Positions 16,433 to 24,517 of a DNA stretch of 64,000 nt are shown here, in pieces. Numbering within the stretch: the first letter of the stretch is position 1; each line of letters begins with the position of its first letter. Position numbers and translations under genes: made by a program. Source of the DNA: Streptomyces griseoluteus (GTDB taxonomy: Bacteria; Actinomycetota; Actinomycetes; Streptomycetales; Streptomycetaceae); contig JOBE01000001.1 of assembly GCA_000717735.1 (NCBI GenBank), positions 1 through 64,000 of the forward strand, given 5' to 3'. The notes under the pieces are model-generated. The model was not told where the DNA came from. It saw only the letters and a program-made list of their open reading frames with translations, and did no database searches.

Positions 16433-18139
16433 ATGCGGCTGCGCGCACTGCTGGAGAACGACGCGCTCGGGCTGCGCCTGCTCGGCGGCGAGGACGAGCT
16501 CGACCGCACCGTCCGCGGCGTGATGACGACGGACCTCAAGGACCCCAGCCGGTACCTTTCCGGCGGCGAGCTGGTGCTCACCGGCCTCGCCTGGCGGGCC
16601 GAGCCGGACGACTCCGAGCCCTTCGTCCGGATCCTGGCCTCCGCCGGGGTGGCCGGTCTCGCGGCGGGCGAGGCGGAACTCGGCGACATCCCCGACGATC
16701 TCGTACAGGCGTGTTCACGCCATCGGCTGCCGCTGTTCGCGGTGAACGAGTCCGTTGCGTTCGCGACGATCACCGAGCACGTTGTTCGACAGGTGTCCGG
16801 CGAGCGGGCCGGTGACCTGGCGGCCGTCGTCGACCGCCACAGGCGCCTCATGACCTCGGGACCGGCCGGCGGCGGCCCCGAGGTGGTCCTCGATCTGCTC
16901 GGCACCGACCTGGATCTGCGCGCCTGGGTCCTCTCCCCCACCGGCCGCCAGATCGCGGGCGCGGGCGAGCCCCTCCCGGCCCCTCTCGCCGCCACCCTGG
17001 CCGGTGAGCACCTGGCCGCCACCCGGACGGGCCGGCGCGGCCCGCACCGGCTGAGCACCGGCGGGACGGCGTACTCGCTCTTCCCGATCCGCAACACGGG
17101 CCGGGGCGCCGCCCCCGCCTCCCGGGACGTGCGCGAGACGGTCCTGTCGGACTGGCTGCTGGCCGTCGAGGCGGACGCCGGGGAATGGCCGGCCGCCCGG
17201 CTCGACCTGCTCCAGGGCGTCACCCAGCTGATCGCCGTCGAGCGGGACCGCCGCGACGCGGCCCGTACGGTACGCCGCCGGCTGGCACAGGAGGTCCTCG
17301 AACTGGTGCAGACGGGCGCCGCGCCCGCCGAGATCGCGGCCAGGCTGCGGGTCGCCGCCCCGGTGCTGCTGCCCGGCCTCGGCAGCGCCCCGCACTGGCA
17401 GGTGGTCGTCGCCCGGGTCGAGTGGGAGCAGGAGGCCGGTCAGAGCACCGCCGTGGACGGAGGCCCGGTCGCCCAGGCGCTCCTGGAAGAGATCCTCGTC
17501 GACCCGGCGACCGTGGGCGCCGAGTCCGCCGACCGGATCGCCGTCGCGCACAGCGGCGACGAGGCCATCGCCCTCGTTCCGCTGGCCGCCGGGCCGCTGC
17601 CGGACAGCGAGGACGAGACCCCCGAGAACCCCGCCCCCGCCCTGGGCCTGCACGCGGACGCGCTGCTCGCCGCCGTGCGGGCCCCGCTCTCCGCCGGCCT
17701 CGCCGACGACGGGCGGCTCACCCTCGGCGTGTCCGCCGCCGTGCACTCCGCGGAGGGGCTGCGCGGGGCCCTGGAGGAGGCCAGGCACGCCCGCCGGGTC
17801 GCCGCCGCCCGCCCGGGCCGGGTCTGCGCCGCCGGGCACCACGAGCTGGCCTCGCACGTCCTGCTGCTGCCGTTCGTGCCGGACGACGTCCGCCGCGCCT
17901 TCACGGCCCGGCTGCTCGACCCGCTGCGCGACTACGACCGTCGGCACCGCGCGGAGCTGATCCCGACCCTGGAGGCGTTCCTGGACTGCGACGGCTCCTG
18001 GACGCGCTGCGCGACGCGGCTGCACCTGCACGTGAACACGCTGCGCTACCGGGTGGGCCGGATCGAACAGCTCACCGGACGCGATCTGTCGCGTCTTGAG
18101 GACAAGCTCGACTTCTTCCTCGCGCTGCGGATGAGCTGA
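16433..18139 (+). CDS. pucR: PucR-family transcriptional regulator of purine catabolism
   Basis: A 568-residue protein. The N-terminal PucR domain is seen in RLRALLENDALGLRLLGGED, VRGVMTTDLKDPSRYLSGGE and LVLTGLAW, with LPLFAVNESVAFATITEHVV closing it. A GGDEF-like middle region follows (EEARHARRVAAA), then the C-terminal PucR-type HTH: YDRRHRAELIPTLEAFLDCD, GSWTRCATRLHLHVNTLRYR, VGRIEQLTGRDL. It is divergent from the xanthine dehydrogenase genes and probably senses a purine breakdown intermediate to control them. ATG 16433 starts the PucR domain exactly; upstream in-frame sequence is the control region. Confidence 0.92.
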   Translation: MRLRALLENDALGLRLLGGEDELDRTVRGVMTTDLKDPSRYLSGGELVLTGLAWRAEPDDSEPFVRILASAGVAGLAAGEAELGDIPDDLVQACSRHRLPLFAVNESVAFATITEHVVRQVSGERAGDLAAVVDRHRRLMTSGPAGGGPEVVLDLLGTDLDLRAWVLSPTGRQIAGAGEPLPAPLAATLAGEHLAATRTGRRGPHRLSTGGTAYSLFPIRNTGRGAAPASRDVRETVLSDWLLAVEADAGEWPAARLDLLQGVTQLIAVERDRRDAARTVRRRLAQEVLELVQTGAAPAEIAARLRVAAPVLLPGLGSAPHWQVVVARVEWEQEAGQSTAVDGGPVAQALLEEILVDPATVGAESADRIAVAHSGDEAIALVPLAAGPLPDSEDETPENPAPALGLHADALLAAVRAPLSAGLADDGRLTLGVSAAVHSAEGLRGALEEARHARRVAAARPGRVCAAGHHELASHVLLLPFVPDDVRRAFTARLLDPLRDYDRRHRAELIPTLEAFLDCDGSWTRCATRLHLHVNTLRYRVGRIEQLTGRDLSRLEDKLDFFLALRMS

Positions 18140-18154
18140 TCGGGTGGCCGAGAA

Positions 18155-18191
18155 GGGCCCCTGCGGAGCGTCCGAGCCTGCGGAGGGGCCC
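18155..18191 (+). terminator. possible terminator after pucR
   Basis: GGGCCCCT (18155-18162) pairs with AGGGGCCC (18184-18191), leaving a 21-nt loop, 16 bp after the pucR stop. There is no T-run. The rest of the 330-bp gap to the next gene holds no ORF with a recognisable start, only the dyad at 18372-18387. Confidence 0.4.
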
Positions 18192-18371
18192 GGAAGTCAC
18201 CTTCGGGATTCACCCCTTCGGGCGAGTCCACCGGAGTGACGTCCTGGCCGGTGGCGGCCCCCGGGCCGGGGTGGCCGAGGGGCCGCCCCGGGGCCTGATC
18301 CCGGGCTCCACGGCGATCTGACGGACTCTCGGCCGCCCGCCCGGGAGCCGTACCCCGATCCACCGCGCTCT

Positions 18372-18387
18372 TGTGAAATCTTTCACC
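18372..18387. promoter_or_regulatory. Rex-like operator upstream of the TPR gene
   Basis: TGTGAAATCTTTCACC matches the published actinomycete Rex operator pattern TGTGAA-N4-TTCACA at 11 of 12 fixed positions. Rex is the NADH/NAD+ sensing repressor of Streptomyces. The site is 83 bp upstream of the TPR protein start. Whether a promoter overlaps it is not clear by eye. Confidence 0.45.
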
Positions 18388-18469
18388 TGACCCCTTGGCC
18401 AGGTACTCCCGTTCGTGCTCTGATGCGGTTCTCACTCAACAGCTCAATGGCGCGCTCGGGGAGGGCAAT

Positions 18470-19273
18470 GTGGCGGATACCGCCATGTCTGGTTCCGAAT
18501 CAAGGGGCGGCGAAGATCCGTCCCTCGCCTATGGCAAGGAGAGTCCCGTAGAGACCGCCATATGGCGGCTCCGCTCCCGGGGATGCTGGACGGACGCGGC
18601 AGCACTGCTCGCACCGCACGCGGCCGAACCGGCCGCCGCACTCGAAAGGGCCGCGCTGCTGATCGAGCGCTGCCTCTACACCGAACAGGGCTGGGCCGAC
18701 GCCGAGGAGGCGCTCCGGGCGGCCGAGGCCGTGGCCCGCACCGACGAGGAACGAGGGGCCGCCGCGTGCGAACGCGGCTATCTCGCCTACGCGTCCACGC
18801 TCCTCGGGGTTCGTGACCGGGCCGACGAGGCGCGGATGGCCCTGGGCCGGGCCGCCGCCCTCATCTCGCCTTCCGGCGAGGGCCGGCCGCTGCTCGACCT
18901 GCGGCGCGGGCTCATCGCCCAGAACCTCGGCGACTCCCCGCAGGCCGCCCGCGCCGCGTACCGCAGGGCCCACGCGGGGGCCGCCGCGCAGGGGGACTCG
19001 CTGCTGCTCTCCTCCACCTGGCGGCACCTCGCGGGACTGGCCCTGCGGGAAGGGGAGTTGGCGGAGGCACGGCATGGTTTCGCGGAGTCACTCCGCATCC
19101 GTGAGGAGCTGGGGTACCTGGTCGGTACGGCCCCCGCGCTCACCGCCCTCGCCACCACCGAGACGGAGCCGGAGGCGGGCCGCCTCCGCGCCGAGGCGCG
19201 CCGCCTCTTCCGTCTCCTCGGCGGGGTGCCGACCTGGCTCGCGAGCCAGCTGACACCGCAGACCGCGGCCTGA
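18470..19273 (+). CDS. TPR-like helical-repeat protein of unknown function
   Basis: A 267-residue protein built of helix pairs with TPR-like periodicity: AAALERAALLIERCLYTEQG, ADAEEALRAAEAVARTDEER, GYLAYASTLLGVRDRADEAR, GLIAQNLGDSPQAARAAYRR, LAGLALREGELAEARHGFAE. No signal peptide, membrane segment or catalytic motif was seen. GTG 18470 is set by GGGGAGGG 4-5 nt upstream; the open frame extends further upstream but without a ribosome site. TPR proteins usually mediate protein contacts. It is convergent with the P-loop/WD40 gene, separated by a terminator, and has a Rex-like site upstream. Confidence 0.75.
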   Translation: MADTAMSGSESRGGEDPSLAYGKESPVETAIWRLRSRGCWTDAAALLAPHAAEPAAALERAALLIERCLYTEQGWADAEEALRAAEAVARTDEERGAAACERGYLAYASTLLGVRDRADEARMALGRAAALISPSGEGRPLLDLRRGLIAQNLGDSPQAARAAYRRAHAGAAAQGDSLLLSSTWRHLAGLALREGELAEARHGFAESLRIREELGYLVGTAPALTALATTETEPEAGRLRAEARRLFRLLGGVPTWLASQLTPQTAA

Positions 19274-19281
19274 AGTCCTGC

Positions 19282-19313
19282 GTACTGAGGGGTTGGTGAC
19301 GACCCCTCAGTAC
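19282..19313. terminator. bidirectional terminator between the TPR and WD40 genes
   Basis: GTACTGAGGGGT (19282-19293) is a perfect complement of ACCCCTCAGTAC (19302-19313) with an 8-nt loop. It lies between two converging genes, 8 bp after one stop and 7 bp after the other. Confidence 0.85.
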
Positions 19314-19320
19314 AGCCGGG

Positions 19321-20991
19321 TCAACTTCTCGGCGCCAGGCACACCAGGCTCTCGTCGGTGCCGACGAGGAGGGAACCGGCGCCGGTGACGGCGACCGCGC
19401 GGACCGGGGGGCCGGGACGGAACGACAACGTCCGGCCTCCCTCCGGGTGGTGGAGTCCGACGAGTCCGTCGGCCCAGGCCACGGCGACCAGCGGACCGTG
19501 CGGGGTGTCCGTCGCGTGCAGGGAGACCACCGGCGAGGGCCGCTCGGCGAGGGGTTCGGGTCGCGGGTCGCGGCCCGGGGTCCAGAGCCGTACCGTCCCG
19601 TCGACGCCTCCGGAGCAGACGAACGGGGTCTCGGACTCGACCGCCGAGACCGCCGTGACCCGGCCGCTGTGCGAGGCCGCCTGGTGCAGCCCCCTCAGGC
19701 CGAAGGCGTGCACGGAGCCGAGCCGGTCCCCCACCACCACCGAACCCGCGATCGCCGCGAGCGCCGTGCCCGGGTGACGGGCCAGGGTCGCCGAGACGGC
19801 CTCCGTGAGGCGCTCCAGGTACGGGGCACGGGGCGCCGCCCCTCGTACGGTGTGCAGCCGTCCCCGGTCGTCCAGGAGGAGCACCGTGCCGTCGGGCGCG
19901 GGCGCGAGCGCGGTGATCCGGCCCGGCACGGTGTGGGCGAGGCGTCCCGCCGGGCTCGCGTCGGCCTCGTGCAGCAGTCGTACGGCCCCGGTGCGGTCGC
20001 CGACGAGGAGGGTTCCCTCCAGGGGGCCGCCCGCCGCGCCCAGTACGGTGACCGGGCCCGGCCAGGGCGGGGTCAGGTCGCCGCGGTGGCGGGCCCAGCG
20101 GAGCCGCCAGGGCGCGCCCGCCGCCAACTCCGCGAGTGTCGGGCGCAGTCGGGGGTCGGCGCCGTCGCCGAGCGCCGCGAGCAGCACCAACGCCCTTTCG
20201 CCCGGGGTCTGTTCGCGGCACAGCGACTGTCCGGCCCGCATCCAGGCGGCCCGCAGTCCGCCGTGGTCCCCTGCGGCGCCCTCGCCGGGGCGGGCGGACG
20301 GTTCGGGACCGTCGAGGGTGCCGGGCAGACCCGCGGCGGCGGATCCGGTGACGTACGCCGTGGTGACGAGGAGCGGGTCGGCGACGCAGACGGCCACCGG
20401 GTCGGAGAGGTCCGGCTGCGGCCGGGGCGGCTCCGGCCGGGTTCCGTCGGCGGGCTCCGCGTCGCCGTCGAGGTCCACGACGGTCACCCGGCGGTCGGCG
20501 CGCAGCGCGGCGAGGGCCGGGGTGCCGCTGCGGGCCTCGACGGCGAGACGGATCCGCCCCACGCCGGCGAGCTCGGCGATCAGCTCGGTGAGCGCGCCGG
20601 GTTCGGCGGCGGCGTGCAGATCGGTCAGGAGGAGGACGGTGCGTCCGGCGGGCCGGGCCTCGCTGGTGGCGAGGGCGTGCACGAGGTCGCCCGGCGACCT
20701 GGCCACCACGCCGAGGCGGTCGGCGATCGTCCAGGTCGCGCCGAGTGCGCTCTGGCCCGCCAGCGGCACGAGCGCCCGGGCCGCGCGGCGGCGCGGCCGG
20801 CCGGCGCGCGGGCCGTAGGTCGCGAGCCAGCCGAGCAGCGCCGTCTTGCCGCTGCCGGGGGCACCGGTCACGAGGCAGAGCCGGGGCGCCTCGGGATCGG
20901 TGAGCCAGCCGACCAGGGCCGCGGCCTCGGCTTCCGTGCCGGTGACGGGTCGGCGTCCGTCCCATGCCGGGGACGGGGTCGCGGACGGCAT
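19321..20991 (-). CDS. P-loop NTPase with C-terminal WD40-like repeats
   Basis: A 556-residue protein. The N-terminus has a Walker A motif GAPGSGKT (residues 43-50) and a hydrophobic Walker B-like strand VLLLTDLH; it resembles the ATPase of STAND proteins. From about residue 300 there are beta-propeller-like blades: TVLGAAGGPLEGTLLVGDRT, GAVRLLHEADASP, ITALAPAPDGTVLLLDDRGR, VSAVESETPFVCSGGVDGTV, RLWTPGRDP, VVAVAWADGLVGLHHPEGG. STAND NTPases use such repeats as sensors. No effector domain is visible. ATG 20991 has GAGGTG just upstream; an earlier in-frame ATG at 21033 lacks a ribosome site. Confidence 0.78.
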   Translation of the reverse strand: MPSATPSPAWDGRRPVTGTEAEAAALVGWLTDPEAPRLCLVTGAPGSGKTALLGWLATYGPRAGRPRRRAARALVPLAGQSALGATWTIADRLGVVARSPGDLVHALATSEARPAGRTVLLLTDLHAAAEPGALTELIAELAGVGRIRLAVEARSGTPALAALRADRRVTVVDLDGDAEPADGTRPEPPRPQPDLSDPVAVCVADPLLVTTAYVTGSAAAGLPGTLDGPEPSARPGEGAAGDHGGLRAAWMRAGQSLCREQTPGERALVLLAALGDGADPRLRPTLAELAAGAPWRLRWARHRGDLTPPWPGPVTVLGAAGGPLEGTLLVGDRTGAVRLLHEADASPAGRLAHTVPGRITALAPAPDGTVLLLDDRGRLHTVRGAAPRAPYLERLTEAVSATLARHPGTALAAIAGSVVVGDRLGSVHAFGLRGLHQAASHSGRVTAVSAVESETPFVCSGGVDGTVRLWTPGRDPRPEPLAERPSPVVSLHATDTPHGPLVAVAWADGLVGLHHPEGGRTLSFRPGPPVRAVAVTGAGSLLVGTDESLVCLAPRS

Positions 20992-21124
20992 GGGACACCT
21001 CACGGGCGACGCGGTGCGGGCGGCTGACGTCAACGACCTTAGTGGTCCGGGGCGCCCGGCGGTTGTGTTGTGGATCAGCCCGGATCAGGGAACGGGCCCG
21101 TCAGGGCGGCCCATGGAGCCTCCC

Positions 21125-22069
21125 CTAACAATCGGATCCGGTGAAGTGCTCCCGTACCAAGGTCTGGACGACCGTCAGGTCCTGGACGATCAGGGCGTCC
21201 AGGAGCGCCGTGTGCTCGGCGGCGTCGGCGACGAGTACGCCGTGCCGGAGGGTGGGGGCGCTGATCAGGGGCCACTGGGAGCGACGGTGGAGGTCGTCGG
21301 CGACGGCGAGCAGCTGCTCGTTCCCCGCGAGGGAGAGGACGGCCCGGTGGAAGGCCCGGTCGGCCTCCGCGTAATGGGCGCGGTCTCCCCGGGCGGCGGC
21401 GGTCGACGTCGCCTCGGCGAGCGGCCGGAGCGCGGCCCAGCGGGCGGCCGGGACCGTGCGGGCGAGCCGCAGCATCACGGGGACCTCGATGAGCGCGCGG
21501 ACCTCGGCGAGCTCCGCGAGCTCACGCGCGGTGCGCTCGACGACACGGAACCCTCGGTTCGGCACGACCTCGACCGCGCCCTCGACGGCCAGGCGCTGCA
21601 TGGCCTCGCGGACGGGGGTGGCGGAGACCCCGAAGCGCTCGCCGAGGGCGGGGGCGGAGTAGACCTCGCCGGGGACGAGCTCGCCGCCGACGAGGGCGGT
21701 ACGGAGGGCGTCGAGGATCTGGCCGCGGACGGAGTGCCGTACGACACGGGGTGCGGGGGCGCCGCCGGACGGGAAGGCCGCCGCTTCGTCGTGGGTGTGC
21801 TCACCCCGGGCGCACTCGCCGCGCCGCGCCGCGCCACCCGGAGGCCGCCCGGCACCACGAGGCCGTTCGGCACCACGGACCGCTTCCGCGCCACGAACGG
21901 CTTCCGCGCCCCGAGTCGATTCCGCGCCGTGGGTCGGTTGCGCACGGCGCGTCGGTTCCGCGCCGTGGGGCCGTTCCGTGCCGCGGACCTGCTCCGGTAC
22001 GCGTGCGGCGTCGCCGAAGGGCGGGGACGGCCTCTCCGTCGCCCCCTCGCGCGCTGCGCCCTGCTCCAC
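21125..22069 (-). CDS. GntR-family regulator (FCD type) with a long low-complexity N-terminus
   Basis: A 314-residue protein. Residues 112-180 are a GntR winged helix (RHSVRGQILDALRTALVGGE, LVPGEVYSAPALGERFGVSA, TPVREAMQRLAVEGAVEVVP); the rest is the helical FCD ligand domain (ARELAELAEVRALIEVPVML, AEADRAFHRAVLSLAGNEQL). The first ~108 residues are a disordered tail of repeated RGAE-like heptads, unusual for the family. GTG 22069 is chosen because AGGAGG lies 6-7 nt upstream; in-frame ATGs at 22132 and 22153 have no ribosome site. It is divergent from the FhuF-like gene. FCD regulators mostly sense small organic acids. Confidence 0.85.
   Translation of the reverse strand: MEQGAAREGATERPSPPFGDAARVPEQVRGTERPHGAEPTRRAQPTHGAESTRGAEAVRGAEAVRGAERPRGAGRPPGGAARRGECARGEHTHDEAAAFPSGGAPAPRVVRHSVRGQILDALRTALVGGELVPGEVYSAPALGERFGVSATPVREAMQRLAVEGAVEVVPNRGFRVVERTARELAELAEVRALIEVPVMLRLARTVPAARWAALRPLAEATSTAAARGDRAHYAEADRAFHRAVLSLAGNEQLLAVADDLHRRSQWPLISAPTLRHGVLVADAAEHTALLDALIVQDLTVVQTLVREHFTGSDC
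21921..21992. repeat. 18-bp tandem repeats inside the GntR gene
   Basis: Four consecutive imperfect 18-bp units beginning TCCGCGCCGTGGGTCGGT (21921, 21939, 21957, 21975) encode the repeated (R)GAE.. heptad-like tail of the GntR protein; two longer related units precede them from about 21880. The period keeps the reading frame. Confidence 0.75.
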
Positions 22070-22220
22070 CCGGGTCCTCCTGCGGCCTCGTGCCGGGCCC
22101 GGCTCGCGTCGCCCGGGTCCTCTGTGCACCATAGGCGAACGGACCGACATCACGGACGCGGGGAACATACCTCGCTGGTGAGAGCGGTGGGCCGGTGGTG
22201 AGAGGCGACCTCGAATCGGG

Positions 22221-22239
22221 TAAGGTAAGGCTAACCTGC
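22221..22239. promoter_or_regulatory. iron box (DmdR/IdeR-type operator)
   Basis: TAAGGTAAGGCTAACCTGC matches the actinobacterial iron-box consensus TTAGGTTAGGCTAACCTAA at 15 of 19 positions, including the whole AAGGCTAACCT-like core. It is 26 bp upstream of the FhuF-like start, so repression by iron-bound DmdR1/IdeR is expected. It is also 152 bp upstream of the divergent gntR start. Confidence 0.85.
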
Positions 22240-22264
22240 CAACGCTCGCGATTCGGTGGTCCAC

Positions 22265-23131
22265 ATGACCGTCCCCGCCCTGTTGCCCGCCCCCCTGACC
22301 TCGCCCGTCGCGGCCGCCTACGCGCGCCTCGCCGAGGTCTTCCCCCATCTGCGGATAGACGAGATCGCCGACGGTGAGCGGCTTCCGCACGGCGCGGGCT
22401 GGGTCGGCGCGGAGGACCTCGCGGCCGGCGGCCCCGACCTGGACGCCTTCCTCGCCTGGGACAACGCCCAGGTGCTGCGCGACTACGGCACCCAGGCCCG
22501 CCCCGACGTCGTCGCCAGCTTCGGACTGCACCGGTACGCGTGGCCCGCCTGTCTCCTCGTCACCGTCCCCTGGTTCCTGGACCGCAGGGTCCCCCGGCTG
22601 CCCGTCGGGAACGTGGCCTTCCAGCGCGCGCTCGGCCGACTTTCGGTCCGGATCGAGGAGTTCGCCTGCCTGCCGGGCGACCCCGCCGCCGCGCTGCCGG
22701 GTGCCCGGGTCGTCGCCGACGAGGACGCGCTCCGGGCCGAGCTGCGGGCCTCGCTCGCGGAGCACTTCGAGGCGGTCCTCGACGGTTTCGGCCCCCGGAT
22801 GCGGCGCGGGCGCCGGGCCCTGTGGGGAATGGCGACGGACGAGATCGTCGAGGGCCTCTGGTACGTCGGGACGCTGCTCGGCGAGGAGCGGCGGGCGATG
22901 GACGAGCTCGAACTCCTGATGCCGGGCACCGCCAAGCCGTACAAGCCGTACGCGGGCTCTGCCGCCTTCCGCGAGCTTACCGGCTCCGAGGGTCCCGACG
23001 GGGAGCCGCGCGCCACGCGCGACCGGGCGACCTGCTGTTTCTTCTACACCCTGCGTCCCGACGACACCTGCCTCACCTGCCCGCGCACCTGTGACGCGGA
23101 CCGCGTCCGCCGACTGGCCGCGACCGCCTGA
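22265..23131 (+). CDS. FhuF-like [2Fe-2S] ferric-siderophore reductase
   Basis: A 288-residue protein with the C-terminal FhuF cysteine signature CC-x10-C-x2-C: Cys257, 258, 269 and 272 (CCFFYTLRPDDTCLTC), plus a further Cys276. FhuF proteins reduce ferric siderophores in the cytoplasm to release iron. Upstream sequence has the alpha-helical body typical of the family (FLAWDNAQVLRDYGTQARPD, RYAWPACLLVTVPWFLDR). An iron box just upstream supports the role. ATG 22265 is used; GTG 22256 three codons earlier is possible. No siderophore transporter is adjacent. Confidence 0.87.
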   Translation: MTVPALLPAPLTSPVAAAYARLAEVFPHLRIDEIADGERLPHGAGWVGAEDLAAGGPDLDAFLAWDNAQVLRDYGTQARPDVVASFGLHRYAWPACLLVTVPWFLDRRVPRLPVGNVAFQRALGRLSVRIEEFACLPGDPAAALPGARVVADEDALRAELRASLAEHFEAVLDGFGPRMRRGRRALWGMATDEIVEGLWYVGTLLGEERRAMDELELLMPGTAKPYKPYAGSAAFRELTGSEGPDGEPRATRDRATCCFFYTLRPDDTCLTCPRTCDADRVRRLAATA

Positions 23132-23144
23132 GGCACCCGAGTGA

Positions 23145-23170
23145 TTACGCCACCCGGAAGGATGGCGTAA
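23145..23170. promoter_or_regulatory. inverted repeat after fhuF / before the DUF2637 gene
   Basis: TTACGCCA (23145-23152) is the exact complement of TGGCGTAA (23163-23170) across a 10-bp spacer. It begins 14 bp after the FhuF-like stop and lies about 166 bp before the DUF2637 gene. The TA-containing ends are unusual in this DNA. It may be an operator or a weak terminator. Confidence 0.45.
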
Positions 23171-23335
23171 ATCGAACCCGAATCCCCTTCCCTGCATGGG
23201 TGTTCGACCAGATCGCACCTATTCGTATGTCCTGGCGCCCCGATGGCGTGCTCTTGCCCGGAAACCCCTTGAGCACCCCACGGGGTCGGCCAGTATGGGC
23301 CGCCAAACGCCCTACTGCGATGCAAGGGACACCGC

Positions 23336-24445
23336 ATGAGACTGACCGACATATCGCTGGACTGGCTGCTTCCGGGTGGCGTGATGGTGGCCGGAGTCCT
23401 GACGGCGGTGGCGGTGCTCGCGCGCGGGAAGCGCGCCGGTGACCAGGCCGCGGCCGAGGACTCCTGGGAACGCAGTGAGGAGCGCCGCAGACGCAAGGAG
23501 GCGGTCTACGGCACCGCTTCCTACGTCCTCCTCTTCTGCTGTGCCGCGGTCGCCGCGGCGCTGTCCTTCCACGGACTCGTCGGCTTCGGCCGGCAGAACC
23601 TCAACCTCGCCGGGGGCTGGGAGTACCTGGTCCCCTTCGGCCTCGACGGCGCCGCCATGTTCTGCTCGGTGCTCGCGGTCCGCGAGGCCAGCCACGGCGA
23701 CGCGGCCCTCGGCTCGCGCCTCCTGGTCTGGCTGTTCGCGGGCGCGGCGGCCTGGTTCAACTGGGTGCACGCACCGCGCGGCCTGGGCCACGACGGCGCC
23801 CCGCAGTTCTTCGCGGGCATGTCCCTCTCGGCGGCGGTCCTCTTCGACCGGGCCCTCAAGCAGACCCGCAGGGCCGCGCTCCGCGAGCAGGGCCTCGTGC
23901 CCCGCCCGCTGCCGCAGATCCGGATCGTCCGCTGGCTGAGGGCGCCCCGGGAGACCTTCGCCGCCTGGTCGCTGATGCTCCTGGAGGGCGTACGGACCCT
24001 GGACGAGGCGGTCGACGAGGTCCGCGAGGACCGGAAGGAGAAGGAGCAGAACCGCATCCGCCGGCGCGACCAGGTCAAGCTCGACCGGGCACGGCTCAAG
24101 GCGATCAACCGCCAGCACCGGTCCTTCGGGCTCGGCAGGGGCGGCGGACGCCAGGTCGAGATGGCCGCGCTCAACGCCTCCCCCGTGGCCGGTACGGGCC
24201 CGGGTCCGGGGTCCGGCGGCAGTCCGGGTTCCGGTTCCGCCACGGCGTCCGTCCAGGCCGCCGTCGCGGAACCCGCCATAGCGGACCCGGGACAACTGCC
24301 GCTTCGACCCCGGCCCTCCCTCCAAGCCGTCAGGGGAAGTGACTCCCGGACGGTGGACCTCACCGCGGAGGACGACACCCAGACGCTGCCCCGTCTCGAC
24401 TCCCTGGAGCGCAAGCTCAAGGACCTGGAGCAGCAGTTCGGCTGA
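23336..24445 (+). CDS. DUF2637 membrane protein
   Basis: A 369-residue protein with four predicted N-terminal membrane helices: WLLPGGVMVAGVLTAVAVLA, ASYVLLFCCAAVAAALSFHG, YLVPFGLDGAAMFCSVLAVR and LLVWLFAGAAAWFNWVHA. The HDGAPQFFAGMSLSAAVLFD segment is typical of DUF2637, a family seen on actinomycete chromosomes and also with plasmid-spread (Spd) proteins. After about residue 195 the protein is a charged cytosolic tail with a basic coiled stretch (REDRKEKEQNRIRRRDQ) and a Gly/Pro-rich linker ending in LDSLERKLKDLEQQF. Function is unknown; a role in membrane-linked DNA handling or regulation is only a possibility. ATG 23336 starts the first helix. Confidence 0.82.
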   Translation: MRLTDISLDWLLPGGVMVAGVLTAVAVLARGKRAGDQAAAEDSWERSEERRRRKEAVYGTASYVLLFCCAAVAAALSFHGLVGFGRQNLNLAGGWEYLVPFGLDGAAMFCSVLAVREASHGDAALGSRLLVWLFAGAAAWFNWVHAPRGLGHDGAPQFFAGMSLSAAVLFDRALKQTRRAALREQGLVPRPLPQIRIVRWLRAPRETFAAWSLMLLEGVRTLDEAVDEVREDRKEKEQNRIRRRDQVKLDRARLKAINRQHRSFGLGRGGGRQVEMAALNASPVAGTGPGPGSGGSPGSGSATASVQAAVAEPAIADPGQLPLRPRPSLQAVRGSDSRTVDLTAEDDTQTLPRLDSLERKLKDLEQQFG

Positions 24446-24486
24446 GCGTCGCACCCTCCGCACCGCACATCCTCCGCACCGCACAC

Positions 24487-24517
24487 CGGCGGGGCCGCCT
24501 CTCAGGCTGCCCCGCCG
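24487..24517. terminator. hairpin between DUF2637 and ATP-binding protein genes
   Basis: CGGCGGGGC (24487-24495) pairs with GCCCCGCCG (24509-24517) over a 13-nt loop between convergent genes; the right arm overlaps the last codons of the minus-strand gene. Just before it, CCTCCGCACCGCACA is directly repeated in tandem (about 24450-24486). Confidence 0.5.
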
